DNA from: DATJHM01 sp963777355
GTDB taxonomy: Bacteria > Chloroflexota > Ktedonobacteria > Ktedonobacterales > Ktedonobacteraceae
NCBI GenBank assembly: GCA_963777355.1
Contig: CAVZQK010000026.1
Span: 124,001-188,000 of the forward strand
Direction: 5' to 3'
DNA: 64,000 bases
This document shows positions 30,119 through 39,136 of the stretch, piece by piece. Position numbers and translations under genes: made by a program. Position 1 is the first letter of the stretch, and each line of letters opens with the position of its first letter. The notes beneath the pieces are model-generated. The model was given only the letters and a program-made list of their open reading frames with translations, made no database searches and was not told where the DNA came from.

Positions 30119-30690
30119 ATGAAGCAAGCATTAGTACAATTAAGCCGGACGATCTCTTATGCCTTGCGCCATAATCCAGAAAGCTTTGACCTGCAATTGG
30201 ATTTGAAGGCTGGGTTGATGTCGACGATCTTCTAGCTGCTCTTTCACGACGTCGCACTGCCTGGAGCCAATTGCGCGAGACTGATATTTTGACCTTCTCG
30301 CTCAATCTGAGAAGCAACGTTTTGAGCTGGATAATGGCAGGATACGGGCGTATTATGGGCATACTCTTGCACAGAAAATTGCTCATGTGCCGGTCTCCCC
30401 TCTGCTTTCCTCTATCATGGCACAACTCCACAAGCGTATGAACATATCCAGCAGCAGGGCTTACACCCAATGCCACGCCAGTATCTTCACCTTTCTACTG
30501 CCAAGAAGACCACCCTGGAGGTCGCAGACGCAGGACTGAATTACCAGTTCTCTTAAAGATCTCCGCCGCCAGGCTGAAAGCCAGGGAATACCATTCTTCC
30601 TGGGAAACGATATGGTTTGACTTGCTGAGAGTATTCCTCCTCGCTCTATACCCGTCGAGCAAATAGAGAGGAATAGAATTATGTTAAATG
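30119..30690 (+). pseudogene. kptA: RNA 2'-phosphotransferase (KptA/Tpt1), decayed
   Basis: KptA hallmarks appear in order but in changing frames: LSRTISYALRHNPESFDLQL (from ATG 30119), EGWVDVDDLLAAL (30205), EKQRFELDNGRIRAYYGHT (30309), LYHGTTPQAYEHIQQQGLHP with MPRQYLHLS (30410), GRRRRTELPVLLKISAARL (30520), and GIPFFLGNDMV then a TGA in place of Trp, then LAESIPP (30585). That is five frame changes and one in-frame stop. Known KptA enzymes remove the 2'-phosphate at tRNA splice junctions using NAD; Arg-His, the GRIRA loop and YHGT belong to the active site. The start still has AAAGG upstream. No product can be made from this copy. Confidence 0.85.
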
Positions 30691-30826
30691 ATATGGCATC
30701 ATATCGATCTTATAAAGTACATTGGTCCTAATCAATTGCTGAAACGAGTTGTAGTAGCGATAATGCGGATTAGAGGATTGTGTATGGGTAAATCGATGTT
30801 ATGTTGCTTATGGAGAGGAAATACTA

Positions 30827-31450
30827 ATGCCAAATAAGCGAATAAAGCTTTTAATAGTAGGTGCCCTGTGTCTGTTGACATTTTTATTGGCTGCTTGTAA
30901 CGGGGATGCTTCTACGACTCCGTCTGAGACTGGGCAGGTTCCTAAGTCAGCCGCCGCTACGAATACTCCTATCCCAACGACTGCTGCAACGGCAAACGCT
31001 ACTATCGTCACGGGCGGTGGCTCCGGCGGGCAAAATGTTACCCCTCCCGCTGGTCCCCAGGTCATTAATTCGCCCACTCCTATTGCTGGCGGTAGCACCC
31101 AGAGCCAGCAGATTGTTCTTAAAGATCGCACTTTGCTGATTACTGCTGTGACAAAACAGCAGGACGCTGATCCTACTACTGCTTCGGTCTCTTTAACATT
31201 GACGGTAAAGAATACCAGCGGCCAGGCAATCAAAAATCAGCCGGAGTTCTACCAACTTGTTGGTAGTGAGGGCGATAGCTTTGGCAAACAATCCAATAGC
31301 TCCGATGCCTTTTATGGCCCTATTGATGCCAACGGCCAACGTGCTGGCACTATTGTTTTCCAGGTGCCCAGCGCCGCCCTGAACGGGATTCGCTTGATGT
31401 ACCGCCCAGAGGATCCTTCTGAAACAGTTTTTACTCCCCTCTCTTTTTAG
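30827..31450 (+). CDS. lipoprotein with DUF4352-like domain
   Basis: 207 residues. A signal peptide ends in the lipobox FLLAAC (about residue 24); a Thr/Pro/Gly-rich linker follows, then a domain with LTLTVKNTSGQAIKNQPEFY, FGKQSNSSDAFYG and GTIVFQVPSAAL. That pattern (N-x-S-G near the first strand, then a surface-exposed FxVP) fits the DUF4352/TelA-like beta-sandwich. The ATG follows GGAGAGG. It is similar in layout to the protein at 5540. Extracytoplasmic, function unknown. Confidence 0.78.
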   Translation: MPNKRIKLLIVGALCLLTFLLAACNGDASTTPSETGQVPKSAAATNTPIPTTAATANATIVTGGGSGGQNVTPPAGPQVINSPTPIAGGSTQSQQIVLKDRTLLITAVTKQQDADPTTASVSLTLTVKNTSGQAIKNQPEFYQLVGSEGDSFGKQSNSSDAFYGPIDANGQRAGTIVFQVPSAALNGIRLMYRPEDPSETVFTPLSF

Positions 31451-32222
31451 CTGAAATTTTGAATTTTCAGAAATTTTAAATGTACTGCAAAGAAGGTGTC
31501 CATTCTTTAAGGCCATGAATTGCCCGAAGCATGGATGCTTTCTTTTTTTAGCAGTTTTTTTATGGATAAACCCTCTACAAAATTGCTCCTTCTTAATTTG
31601 TTTATGGCTCTCTTTGCTGGTAGTGCTTGTGATTTCCACATTTATTTCTCTCTATCCTCTTAAAATCTTCCTGAAAAATCTATTCTATGGAAGAATCTAT
31701 TTCCTTGCTATTGCTCTTTCTTCTGGTATAATTCTGTAGGAGAAAATAGCACGTGTCTTCTTGCTTCTTGTTGAATCAGGCTATTTCTTTTTGTTCTTTG
31801 TATCATCGGCAAATTGCGCTTGAATCTTCCTATGCATAATCACAGGAGTCTTATTGAGTAGCTGATAAAAGGGTACGATCCTCTTTGTGATGCAAATGAA
31901 ACGAAATTTTCTTCGCAAGGAGTTCTTTAGTGCGTGGTGGATGAAAATTATGGAAAGTCTCCACTCTGCAAACATTATGTGCAAGAAGACCTGCTTTCGT
32001 CTGCGAGACCTTGACTTTTATCCATCTTTTTAGCAAAATGGTAGGAAGCCTGCCATGTGAGATAGACGTCTGAAAAGACGTATGTTAGAATATGGGACGG
32101 CGAGTGTACCACCGATTAAGTATCTCTCTTTCCCCTGTGGCCAAGATACGCTTCTACTGCAAGCAATGGTGCCAATGGCCTGACCTATAAAGAGATATAC
32201 TCCAGGTTTGCAAGGAGCAATA
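31451..32222. other. 772-base intergenic region
   Basis: AT-rich. A 74-codon frame at 31515-31739 would encode hydrophobic residues but has no ribosome site and biased AT codons, so it was not called. No tRNA, repeat or clear promoter was recognised. Confidence 0.3.
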
Positions 32223-32885
32223 ATGGTGCGACATGAATGGTCAGATGATGACCTCGCCCAGCGGTTATATCAGCGCGACCCCGAAGCCTTAGAAACGCTT
32301 ATTGCCCGCTATTCTCGCGAAATGTATTATTTTATTCGTCTTGTACTGGAAGGTATTGGCGTCTCTCAGGATGCTGAAGAGTGTGTCAATGACCTGTTTG
32401 TGGCTGTCTGGCAAGAGATTGAAACGTTTGATGTGCATCGTGGCACGCTACGTACCTGGCTCACTATGCGCGCTAAGTATATTGCCCTGGATCGCAGACG
32501 CCATCTCTCTCGCCGCCAAACTCATAATTTGCAATCTGCCGATGAGGTCCGCCAGTATGCGTTCTCTGATGGCGCTAGCCGGAGTACGTCGGGCGGTGGC
32601 TATGAGAGCGATAATCGCGTGGCTCTCCCCCCTCATCCAGAGGCAAGCATGGAAAATTTGTTGGAACAAAGTGAAAGGCGCGAAGAATTGCGTCAAGCTC
32701 TGGCAACGTTGCCTGAATTGGACCGCTATTTGATCTATCAACGCTATTTTAAGTTCGCCAGCACTGAAGAACTTGCGACAAAGACCGGTCTGACACGGCA
32801 TGCTGTTGATACCAGGCTCTGGCGAGCACGGAAAAGCTTACGTGAGGCGCTCAAGGAGCACGCACATGAGTATGAGCGAATTTGA
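32223..32885 (+). CDS. ECF-type RNA polymerase sigma factor
   Basis: 220 residues from the ATG at 32223, 5 bases after AAGGAG. Region 2 runs from LIARYSREMYYFIRLV through AEECVNDLFVAVWQEI to TWLTMRAKYIALDRRRH (core and -10 recognition). Region 4 is LDRYLIYQRYFKFASTEELA then TGLTRHAVDTRLWRARKSL (-35 recognition). A Ser/Gly-rich linker joins them. The next gene overlaps it by 20 bases and encodes a membrane protein, the usual sigma/anti-sigma arrangement. Confidence 0.9.
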   Translation: MVRHEWSDDDLAQRLYQRDPEALETLIARYSREMYYFIRLVLEGIGVSQDAEECVNDLFVAVWQEIETFDVHRGTLRTWLTMRAKYIALDRRRHLSRRQTHNLQSADEVRQYAFSDGASRSTSGGGYESDNRVALPPHPEASMENLLEQSERREELRQALATLPELDRYLIYQRYFKFASTEELATKTGLTRHAVDTRLWRARKSLREALKEHAHEYERI

Positions 32886-34089
32886 GAAATACCTGTCTGG
32901 ATTAGAGGACGATCTTTCTTTGCCGTCTGTTCTATCGCACAATCTACCAGATGATTTTTCTTCGGAAGATCTGGCTTTTGCACAAGAATTGGAAGATCTT
33001 TTCCCTGTCGATCAGGAAGAGATTCCTCCTTTCTTTGCGCAAACTCTGTTGGAAACTGAATGCCCACGCTTTCAGGCGGTTGAACATGGCTTTGAACAGA
33101 AGGTTTCTGCCAGGGTATTTCGCCGCTTGCATCTGCGGCGTCCTCTTTATCGCTCTTCTTCCCCCTCTCTTCTCAAAGATCTGCCTATCCACCGACCTTT
33201 GATGGCTCTGGTGGCTGCCTGCCTACTATTTATGCTGGTAACGATGGTGTATACCGGCCCCCTCTTTGCTTCTGGCCTTACGTTCCTCTGGACCGGTGCC
33301 CATAGCGGGGTGCTGCTGACCAGGACCTATCCCCAGCTGGCTTCAACGTCTCAACACCATGCTCACAATGTGCGCTCTCTGCCGGCCATTGCGATTCCTA
33401 GAGAGATTGATTATATTCAAGCTCAAAACGAGCTCCATTTTCCTATTTATCTCCCTAACTCTATGCCGGCAAATTATGATTTGAACGATATCTATCTCTA
33501 TCAGAATAATAATCAGAATTGGGCTGATGGCCCTTTGCTTCAGCTAAGCTATACCTATGAGTTACCAGGCATCACTCCTCATGGCACTGGCCGCATTGTT
33601 ATCTGCGAGTTTAAACCTCTCGGTAAGGTCGTCCAGGTGGTGAAATTTGGCTCCGCTCAGATGATTTGCCTGGATGATGGCCACGCTCAAGCTGTCTACG
33701 TGAATGGTCAGTGGGTACGGCTGAATGATTCTTCCCATGATTGGTCCTATGGCGTGCGTAGTGAGCTGATCTATGAGCACGATGGCGTCATTTTCTGGGT
33801 CGTTGGCGATCAGCGCGACGGCGTCGATATCTCGACGCTCTCTACTATCGCGACTTCTCTTCAGCCTTTTACTCTGCAAGCAATGGGCCATAGAAGCGAT
33901 GATTTGATGAAGGTGATCGCTGATTCGATGAATGATAGCTCCTGGCAGTATGGCTTTGGTGGCCAGCTTATCTATCATGATCTTCAGGGTACACCCTCTC
34001 TCACGGTGATAGGCGCTGAACCTGGTCAACCCTCTCTCGCTACTCCGCCGCCCTCCTCTGATAGCTCTGGGTTGGCTCACCATAAGTAG
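32866..34089 (+). CDS. putative membrane anti-sigma factor with DUF4367-like domain
   Basis: 407 residues from the ATG at 32866, 8 bases after AAGGAG. The cytoplasmic N-terminus (about 120 residues, acidic) would bind the sigma factor; no zinc-binding HxxxCxxC motif is visible, so it is not a ZAS-type anti-sigma. One TM (LMALVAACLLFMLVTMVYTG) is followed by an outer domain with FPIYLPNSMPANYDLNDIYL and FWVVGDQRDGVDISTLSTIA, resembling DUF4367. The overlap with the sigma gene implies coupled translation. Role inferred from context. Confidence 0.7.
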   Translation: MSMSEFEKYLSGLEDDLSLPSVLSHNLPDDFSSEDLAFAQELEDLFPVDQEEIPPFFAQTLLETECPRFQAVEHGFEQKVSARVFRRLHLRRPLYRSSSPSLLKDLPIHRPLMALVAACLLFMLVTMVYTGPLFASGLTFLWTGAHSGVLLTRTYPQLASTSQHHAHNVRSLPAIAIPREIDYIQAQNELHFPIYLPNSMPANYDLNDIYLYQNNNQNWADGPLLQLSYTYELPGITPHGTGRIVICEFKPLGKVVQVVKFGSAQMICLDDGHAQAVYVNGQWVRLNDSSHDWSYGVRSELIYEHDGVIFWVVGDQRDGVDISTLSTIATSLQPFTLQAMGHRSDDLMKVIADSMNDSSWQYGFGGQLIYHDLQGTPSLTVIGAEPGQPSLATPPPSSDSSGLAHHK

Positions 34090-34439
34090 GATGATTCTTT
34101 GCCTGACCCCTTCTTCAGAAGAAGATGCCCATTATCACAACTTTTTGCTCGCCATCTACGTAATATTTCTTGGAGTGGTGAGACGACGGAGGCTTTCCGT
34201 GATCTCTGGAGGCTATGGTCGCTCGCTATAGGCGAGTCTCCTATTTTTGCCGCTGGCTCAATCTCTCACAAGCTTTGCGCTTGTGTGCTGTTGAACTATC
34301 ACTGGACAAGCTGATGTTTTATCTGGTATGCTACCGTTGTAGTATATACGTGCCTGTACGTACGGTTACGCTATGGACGCGTTCCTTCTTTATCACTGTC
34401 GATAGAGAGGCTCTACACCATTCCTCGAAGGAGAGTTGA
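34090..34439. other. intergenic region, possibly a gene remnant
   Basis: Two overlapping frames (34099-34314 and 34215-34439) have protein-like composition (FARHLRNISWSGETTEAF then YRRVSYFCRWLNLSQAL). They could be joined by one shift near 34225-34235, but there is no recognisable family and no good ribosome site. Treated as uncertain. Confidence 0.25.
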
Positions 34440-34670
34440 ATGCATACGTCATTACTGAGTAAAGCGAAAGTTATGAAGCCTCACGGTCTCCCGAATCTTC
34501 GCCTTTTGCGACAACGCAAGGGCCTGAGCCTTGGACAACTGGCGGCTCTCTCTGGCCTACGACGCGATACTATTACTCATCTGGAAGATGGCCGTGCAGA
34601 TCCAGAACCCTATCACGTTCGCCTTTTAGCTCGCGTGCTTGAAGTTCCTACCCTTGACCTCGTTTCATAA
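34440..34670 (+). CDS. small XRE-family HTH protein
   Basis: 76 residues. LRLLRQRKGLSLGQLAALSG followed by RRDTITHLEDGRADPEP is a textbook Cro/C1 helix-turn-helix; the remainder closes the five-helix fold. The ATG at 34440 follows AAGGAG. No effector domain, so it is a stand-alone DNA-binding regulator. Confidence 0.85.
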   Translation: MHTSLLSKAKVMKPHGLPNLRLLRQRKGLSLGQLAALSGLRRDTITHLEDGRADPEPYHVRLLARVLEVPTLDLVS

Positions 34671-34723
34671 TACTTCCTGAAGCTGTTTCCCCTCTCTGGG
34701 CTCTTACTGCTTACAGGTGGAAA

Positions 34724-34742
34724 GGGTGCCCCCTCGGCACCC
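34724..34742. other. small GC-rich hairpin
   Basis: GGGTGCC (34724-34730) pairs with GGCACCC (34736-34742) around CCCTC, downstream of the HTH gene. Confidence 0.4.
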
Positions 34743-34757
34743 TGATATATTTACGAA

Positions 34758-34798
34758 AAAAGCGCCGCACATTGCTCTACACAATGTGCGGCGCTTTT
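34758..34798. terminator. bidirectional intrinsic terminator
   Basis: A perfect 17-bp stem, AAAAGCGCCGCACATTG with CAATGTGCGGCGCTTTT, loop CTCTACA. It is T-rich on both strands and lies between convergent genes. Confidence 0.9.
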
Positions 34799-34811
34799 CT
34801 TTGTTTGCTCT

Positions 34812-35258
34812 TTAGGCTCCGACCTGCTTCTCGAAATTTTTGAAGAACTGGTCAAGTGCAACTTTTACTGCACCCTTGATGATCAGCTCAGGTGTAGATG
34901 CAATTTTCCCGTCCAGGGTGGCATTTGCATTGTAACTCAGATTTGTTGCTGCTCCATCATCCGCGAGATCAACGGTGCAGACGGCTTTGATGGTCCCCAT
35001 CGAGCTGGATGGCTCGGTGATTAATACGACACGGGAAGGCGCTACGACCTCACCGGTCTGAAGAAATATGGTGTGGGAGCCTTTAATTCCAGGGATATTT
35101 GGCGTGATTGTCAGTTTCAACTGTCGGCCTGTTGGAAAGTCGACAAATTCTGCACCATCACAACCTGGAATGCTATTCTTTAGTACTTCAGGATTTAATA
35201 AGGCCTGAAAAACAATTGGACGCGCTGCTTTAATTTTGTGGCTTCCTGTGACATCCAT
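34812..35258 (-). CDS. CoxG-like SRPBCC family protein
   Basis: 148 residues, the length of the CO-dehydrogenase subunit G (CoxG) family. It shows the family start of VTGSHKIKAARPIVFQALLN, then LKNSIPGCDG (a loop conserved in CoxG), and a C-terminal amphipathic helix of SRPBCC folds. These proteins bind hydrophobic ligands, and CoxG assists molybdenum hydroxylases. No hydroxylase genes are nearby, so this is likely a stand-alone relative of unknown role. Confidence 0.82.
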   Translation of the reverse strand: MDVTGSHKIKAARPIVFQALLNPEVLKNSIPGCDGAEFVDFPTGRQLKLTITPNIPGIKGSHTIFLQTGEVVAPSRVVLITEPSSSMGTIKAVCTVDLADDGAATNLSYNANATLDGKIASTPELIIKGAVKVALDQFFKNFEKQVGA

Positions 35259-35519
35259 CGGTATTTGATCCTCTTCTTTACTCTACTTTTTCTCTCACCA
35301 GTTGCCATCTTATTATCTGACTACCGGATTATGCCGTATGAGGGCAAACATTTCTCTCCCCCGTTAGAGGAGAGACTGAATGCTCTACAGCTATGTATTA
35401 TAATGAGCGCATCCCTATAGGGCAATGCTACAGGTATTTAAGTACTAGGCTTTTCCCGCACAAAAAAGAGAAATACTCTTTTACTCTCGCTCTTTCTCTC
35501 TCCCTTTATTCCTCTTTCG
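35259..35519. other. intergenic spacer
   Basis: About 260 bases without a gene; probably the promoter of the CoxG-like gene and the end of the YIP1 gene. Confidence 0.3.
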
Positions 35520-36575
35520 CTATCTTATTCCCCCTGTTGCACCCATAGCTACGGTAACCAGGAGGACGCTGGCGGCACATGCTAAAAGCATGACAACTCC
35601 CAGCGGAATGAGGATGACTGCGGACGCTTTTCCCCCTGAGAGCCGATGTACGGCCATCGTTGCAAAAATAGAGAGGACTATTTCGTAGATTCCAGCCAGG
35701 GAGATTACTACGAGAAAGAGTAGTGGACCTGCGACTGGAATTAATTGAAAGAGATTTGCCAGGATGTTCAGCGGTAAGGTGAAAAGAAGAATGCTATAGC
35801 TGTATTGTAAAAAATTTCCTTGCCCTTTAAATGCTTTGGCAATGAGATGGAGAATCCCTACTCCTATGAAAAAGAAGAGTGGCACAAGAAAGATTCGTCC
35901 AATTGATAAGGCTGCAATCAATGCCTGATACATCTCTGGCGTTACGCTTCTGCCCAGGTTTGAGGGCATTTTCGCTGGATTAATGAGATTGTAGAGATAT
36001 CCCAGGATGGCCTCTATGATTGCATAGCCTAGTAGCTGGACCCAGACGATATCCCAGCTTGCTTTCCCTTTTTCAATGGCGATGCTCGCCGACGATGGCC
36101 TGGTGACCACTCTCAGGTATTGTTGCGGTAGCTGCCGGATAGCCTCTCCTAATGGGAGCGGTACACTCTCCTGTGTAATCTCACCATACCCGTAGTTTTC
36201 CTGGCTATTGACTCCTGCTGCCGGGGTTAGCACTTTCTTGTTCTCCCCCACTATAGGGGTACTGGGAGGCGGCTTCAACACTTTCTTGCTCTCCACCCCA
36301 CCATAAGGGTATTGAGAAGCTGCGTAAGGGTTCTCTTGGTCTCCTCCCTCACCATAAGGGTACTGGGAAGCGGAATAGGGATTCTCCTGCTCACCCCCAC
36401 CATAAGGATACTGGGAAGCGGCATAGGGATTTTCTTGTTCACCCCCACCATAAGGATATTGGGAAGCGGAATAGGGATTCTCTTGCTGCGACTCTTGCTT
36501 GTTTCTCTGTGCTGATTGAGCTTGCTCTCCATAAGGATAGCCCTCCGGTGCTGGTTGTTGCTGGTCTTGTGGCAT
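35520..36575 (-). CDS. YIP1-family membrane protein with N-terminal tandem repeats
   Basis: 351 residues from an ATG with AAGGAG 6 bases upstream. The first 125 residues are repeats built on ENPYAASQYPYGGG. Within them, residues of the type KKVLKPPPSTPIVGENKK are the same repeat read out of frame: a run of four Cs at 36296-36299 (five in sister repeats) shifts the frame, and a second shift near 36215-36240 restores it. The C-terminal 210 residues have five TM segments and match the Yip1 fold (WDIVWVQLLGYAIIEAILGY). Probably a membrane-organising protein of unknown role. Confidence 0.78.
   Translation of the reverse strand: MPQDQQQPAPEGYPYGEQAQSAQRNKQESQQENPYSASQYPYGGGEQENPYAASQYPYGGGEQENPYSASQYPYGEGGDQENPYAASQYPYGGVESKKVLKPPPSTPIVGENKKVLTPAAGVNSQENYGYGEITQESVPLPLGEAIRQLPQQYLRVVTRPSSASIAIEKGKASWDIVWVQLLGYAIIEAILGYLYNLINPAKMPSNLGRSVTPEMYQALIAALSIGRIFLVPLFFFIGVGILHLIAKAFKGQGNFLQYSYSILLFTLPLNILANLFQLIPVAGPLLFLVVISLAGIYEIVLSIFATMAVHRLSGGKASAVILIPLGVVMLLACAASVLLVTVAMGATGGIR
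36270..36540 (-). repeat. tandem repeat of about 48 bases in the YIP1 gene
   Basis: Four clear and one or two degenerate copies encode QENPY(A/S)ASQYPYG-type units. The degenerate copies contain the compensated frameshift described with the gene. Confidence 0.8.
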
Positions 36576-36981
36576 ATTCTACTCCTTTATCTATTTTGTA
36601 ATTTGTTTGGCTATTGACTATCTATGCCTTGCTTATAATAACATGGAAATCTTCTTGCAGAGTGGCTTCAGAAGGGCTCTTTTTGGCTCTTATGATAGTA
36701 CGTAGTTTTGCTACTTGTTGCTCCATTCTCTTCACGATCTGCTTTTTTGTATTGCCGTGTTTGTTCCAATTTCTTTTGTTGGATATAATGAGAAGAGAAA
36801 AATAGATTGCACTCTTGTCTTTATTGCGCACTGAGAAACAAAGATGTTTCCGTCTGGCAGGTGTGTAAGCCGAGGTTCCGAGCGTTTTCGCTTGCTCCTA
36901 TCGACGTTCCTCCATGCTTCCCGGCTCTTTGTCTCTCCCTTGCTTGCTTTTGTCCTGCATAAACGACGATTGGAGATACCT
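36576..36981. other. region upstream of hpd
   Basis: About 400 bases between divergent genes. The hpd frame is open from 36844, but that part is not conserved in hpd and lacks a ribosome site, so it was left out of the gene. Confidence 0.4.
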
Positions 36982-38085
36982 ATGTCTAACACCGATTTCT
37001 TACCTATCCAGAACTTCGATTACCTGGAATTCTATGTTGGCAATGCCCTCCAGGCCGCTTACTATTTTATGCACGCCTGGGGCTTTTCTCCTCTTGCTTA
37101 TGCCGGGCTGGAAACGGGCGTTCGTGATCGCAGTAGCTATGTGCTTGAGCAGGGGAATATTCGCCTGGTTCTGACTTCTTCTCTTTCTTCTGAAGGAGAG
37201 ATTGCTGACCATGTGAAGCTACATGGGGATGGCGTAAAAGTGGTTGCTTTACGCGTTGAGGATGCTGCCAGCGCCTACCATGAGACGACAAGCCGCGGGG
37301 CTCGCGGTGTGCATGCTCCCGCCTTCCTTCAGGATGCCGATGGCCAGGTGCAGACCTCTTCTATTGCAATCTACGGTGAAACCTTGCATACGTTTGTCGA
37401 ACGTCATTCCTATCATGGCCCCTTCTTGCCTGGCTACCGTGCCCTGACTCGCTCTGTACCACCTCGCTCACGGCTCGCTGGCCTGGCTGGAATCGATCAT
37501 GTCGTGGGCAATGTAGCTCTGGGACAGATGAATGCCTGGGTGGGCTTCTACGAGCGTGTCATGGGCTTTACTCAGCTTATTCATTTTGATGATCGTGCTA
37601 TTAGTACTGAGTATTCAGCTTTGATGTCGAAGGTGATGCAGAATGGTAGCGGGCGTATTAAGTTCCCGATTAATGAACCTGCTCCAGGTCGGCGTAAGTC
37701 ACAGATTGAAGAATACCTGGATTTTTATCGTGGCCCCGGCGTTCAGCATATTGCGCTGATTACCGATGATATTATCTCAACCGTCCGCAATTTGTTGGAG
37801 CGCGGCGTTGAATTTCTTGCAACTCCCCCTAGTTACTATGAGCACATTTTAGACGAGGTCGGCTCAATTGATGAGGATCTGGCTCAACTTGCCGAACTTG
37901 GTGTGCTTCTCGATCATGATGATGAAGGATATCTGCTCCAGATCTTCTCGAAGCCAATTGTGAATCGTCCTACGGTCTTCTTTGAGATTATTCAACGCAA
38001 GGGCGCAAGGGGCTTTGGCGAAGGAAATTTCAAGGCGCTTTTTGAAGCTTTGGAGCGCGAGCAGGCGCTAAGAGGGAATTTGTAA
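36982..38085 (+). CDS. hpd: 4-hydroxyphenylpyruvate dioxygenase
   Basis: 367 residues from the ATG at 36982, preceded by GGAG; this gives the family's usual length. Two VOC domains are seen. The iron ligands lie in the second: His in GIDHVVGNV, His in GVQHIALITDD and Glu in FFEIIQRKG near the C-terminus. The conserved end GARGFGEGNFKALFEALE closes the active site. The enzyme converts 4-hydroxyphenylpyruvate to homogentisate. It heads an operon with fumarylacetoacetase and homogentisate dioxygenase, so the operon covers tyrosine breakdown apart from the transaminase and the maleylacetoacetate isomerase, which are not here. Confidence 0.95.
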   Translation: MSNTDFLPIQNFDYLEFYVGNALQAAYYFMHAWGFSPLAYAGLETGVRDRSSYVLEQGNIRLVLTSSLSSEGEIADHVKLHGDGVKVVALRVEDAASAYHETTSRGARGVHAPAFLQDADGQVQTSSIAIYGETLHTFVERHSYHGPFLPGYRALTRSVPPRSRLAGLAGIDHVVGNVALGQMNAWVGFYERVMGFTQLIHFDDRAISTEYSALMSKVMQNGSGRIKFPINEPAPGRRKSQIEEYLDFYRGPGVQHIALITDDIISTVRNLLERGVEFLATPPSYYEHILDEVGSIDEDLAQLAELGVLLDHDDEGYLLQIFSKPIVNRPTVFFEIIQRKGARGFGEGNFKALFEALEREQALRGNL

Positions 38086-38095
38086 AGGGAATCTT

Positions 38096-39076
38096 ATGCA
38101 ACTTGTTACTTTCAAAACTGACGATGGGCGCACGCGAGCAGGTGTTTTGCGGGCCAATCAGGTTATTGGCCTGGAGTATTCCTCTCTCCTTGATCTATTG
38201 CGCGATCCTGATGGCCTGAATCATGCTCGCGCGGCATTTGAACAGGACCCTCAGGATCGCGCATTTGTCTATATTCCTGAGCCGTCTCTGCATCCGTCGC
38301 TTTTCTCTTCTCTGCAACCGGTTTATGGTGAGGTCGCTGAGGAATATACCCCACATGAAACTCGCCTGCTCTCACCTATTCCTGAGCCGCCTACCCTCCG
38401 CGATTTCTACGCGTTTGAGCAACACGTCAAAAATGCCCGTTTTGGCCGTGGTCTAGGTATGCTGCCAGAATGGTACGAGATTCCTACGTTCTATTTTAGC
38501 AATACCAGTGAGATCTATGGCCCTGATAGCCCCATTCCCTACCCGCTAGGCAGTGAGGCGCTGGATTTTGAGCTAGAGATTGCCTGTGTTATTGGCCGCG
38601 AGGGTAAGGACATTTCTGTTGAGGATGCAGCACACTATATTGCAGGGTATATGATTATGAACGATTGGAGCGCCCGTGATTTTCAGCGTAAAGATATGCG
38701 CCTCAATCTTGGTCCCGGCAAAGGTAAGGATTTTGCAACTTCGCTTGGCCCTTTTCTGGTGACTCCTGATGAGCTTGGTTCACTGCGTTCTGGCACCGGG
38801 GCCAGTGAGCGCTATGATCTGACGATGCTGGCGCGTGTGAATGGCAAAGAGGTCTCACGAGGCAACTTCAAGGATATCTATTATAGTTTTCCGCAGATGA
38901 TCGCTTATGCCTCTCGTAATGCTCGCCTGCGCATTGGAGATGTTATTGGCTCCGGTACAGTCGGTACCGGCTGTATTCTTGAGCTTGGTACACAGGTTCA
39001 GCCCTGGCTCCAGCGCGGCGATGTTGTCGAGCTTGCCATAGATGGTCTTGGCTTCTTACGCAACGCTATTGTCTAG
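38096..39076 (+). CDS. fahA: fumarylacetoacetase (FAH family)
   Basis: 326 residues. The FAH fold is shown by DFELEIACVIGREGKDIS (metal-binding Glu pair), MNDWSARDFQ (metal-binding Asp and catalytic region) and GSGTVGTGCILELG near the end. It should cleave fumarylacetoacetate to fumarate and acetoacetate, the last step of homogentisate breakdown; FAH relatives with other substrates exist, but the position between hpd and hmgA supports this one. It starts 10 bases after hpd stops, so the two are in one transcript. Confidence 0.88.
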   Translation: MQLVTFKTDDGRTRAGVLRANQVIGLEYSSLLDLLRDPDGLNHARAAFEQDPQDRAFVYIPEPSLHPSLFSSLQPVYGEVAEEYTPHETRLLSPIPEPPTLRDFYAFEQHVKNARFGRGLGMLPEWYEIPTFYFSNTSEIYGPDSPIPYPLGSEALDFELEIACVIGREGKDISVEDAAHYIAGYMIMNDWSARDFQRKDMRLNLGPGKGKDFATSLGPFLVTPDELGSLRSGTGASERYDLTMLARVNGKEVSRGNFKDIYYSFPQMIAYASRNARLRIGDVIGSGTVGTGCILELGTQVQPWLQRGDVVELAIDGLGFLRNAIV

Positions 39077-39136
39077 CTTTTTTCTTTCGTTTACCAGGAA
39101 CATTTGTGTTCCACAAGCGTCCAGGGAGGTACGCAC

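Noticed and set aside
31515..31739. 74-codon hydrophobic frame
   Set aside because: No ribosome site, strongly AT-driven codons and no similarity to a known small membrane protein.
36844..36981. N-terminal extension of hpd
   Set aside because: The extra 46 residues are basic and not family-like; the ATG at 36982 has a ribosome site and gives the standard length.
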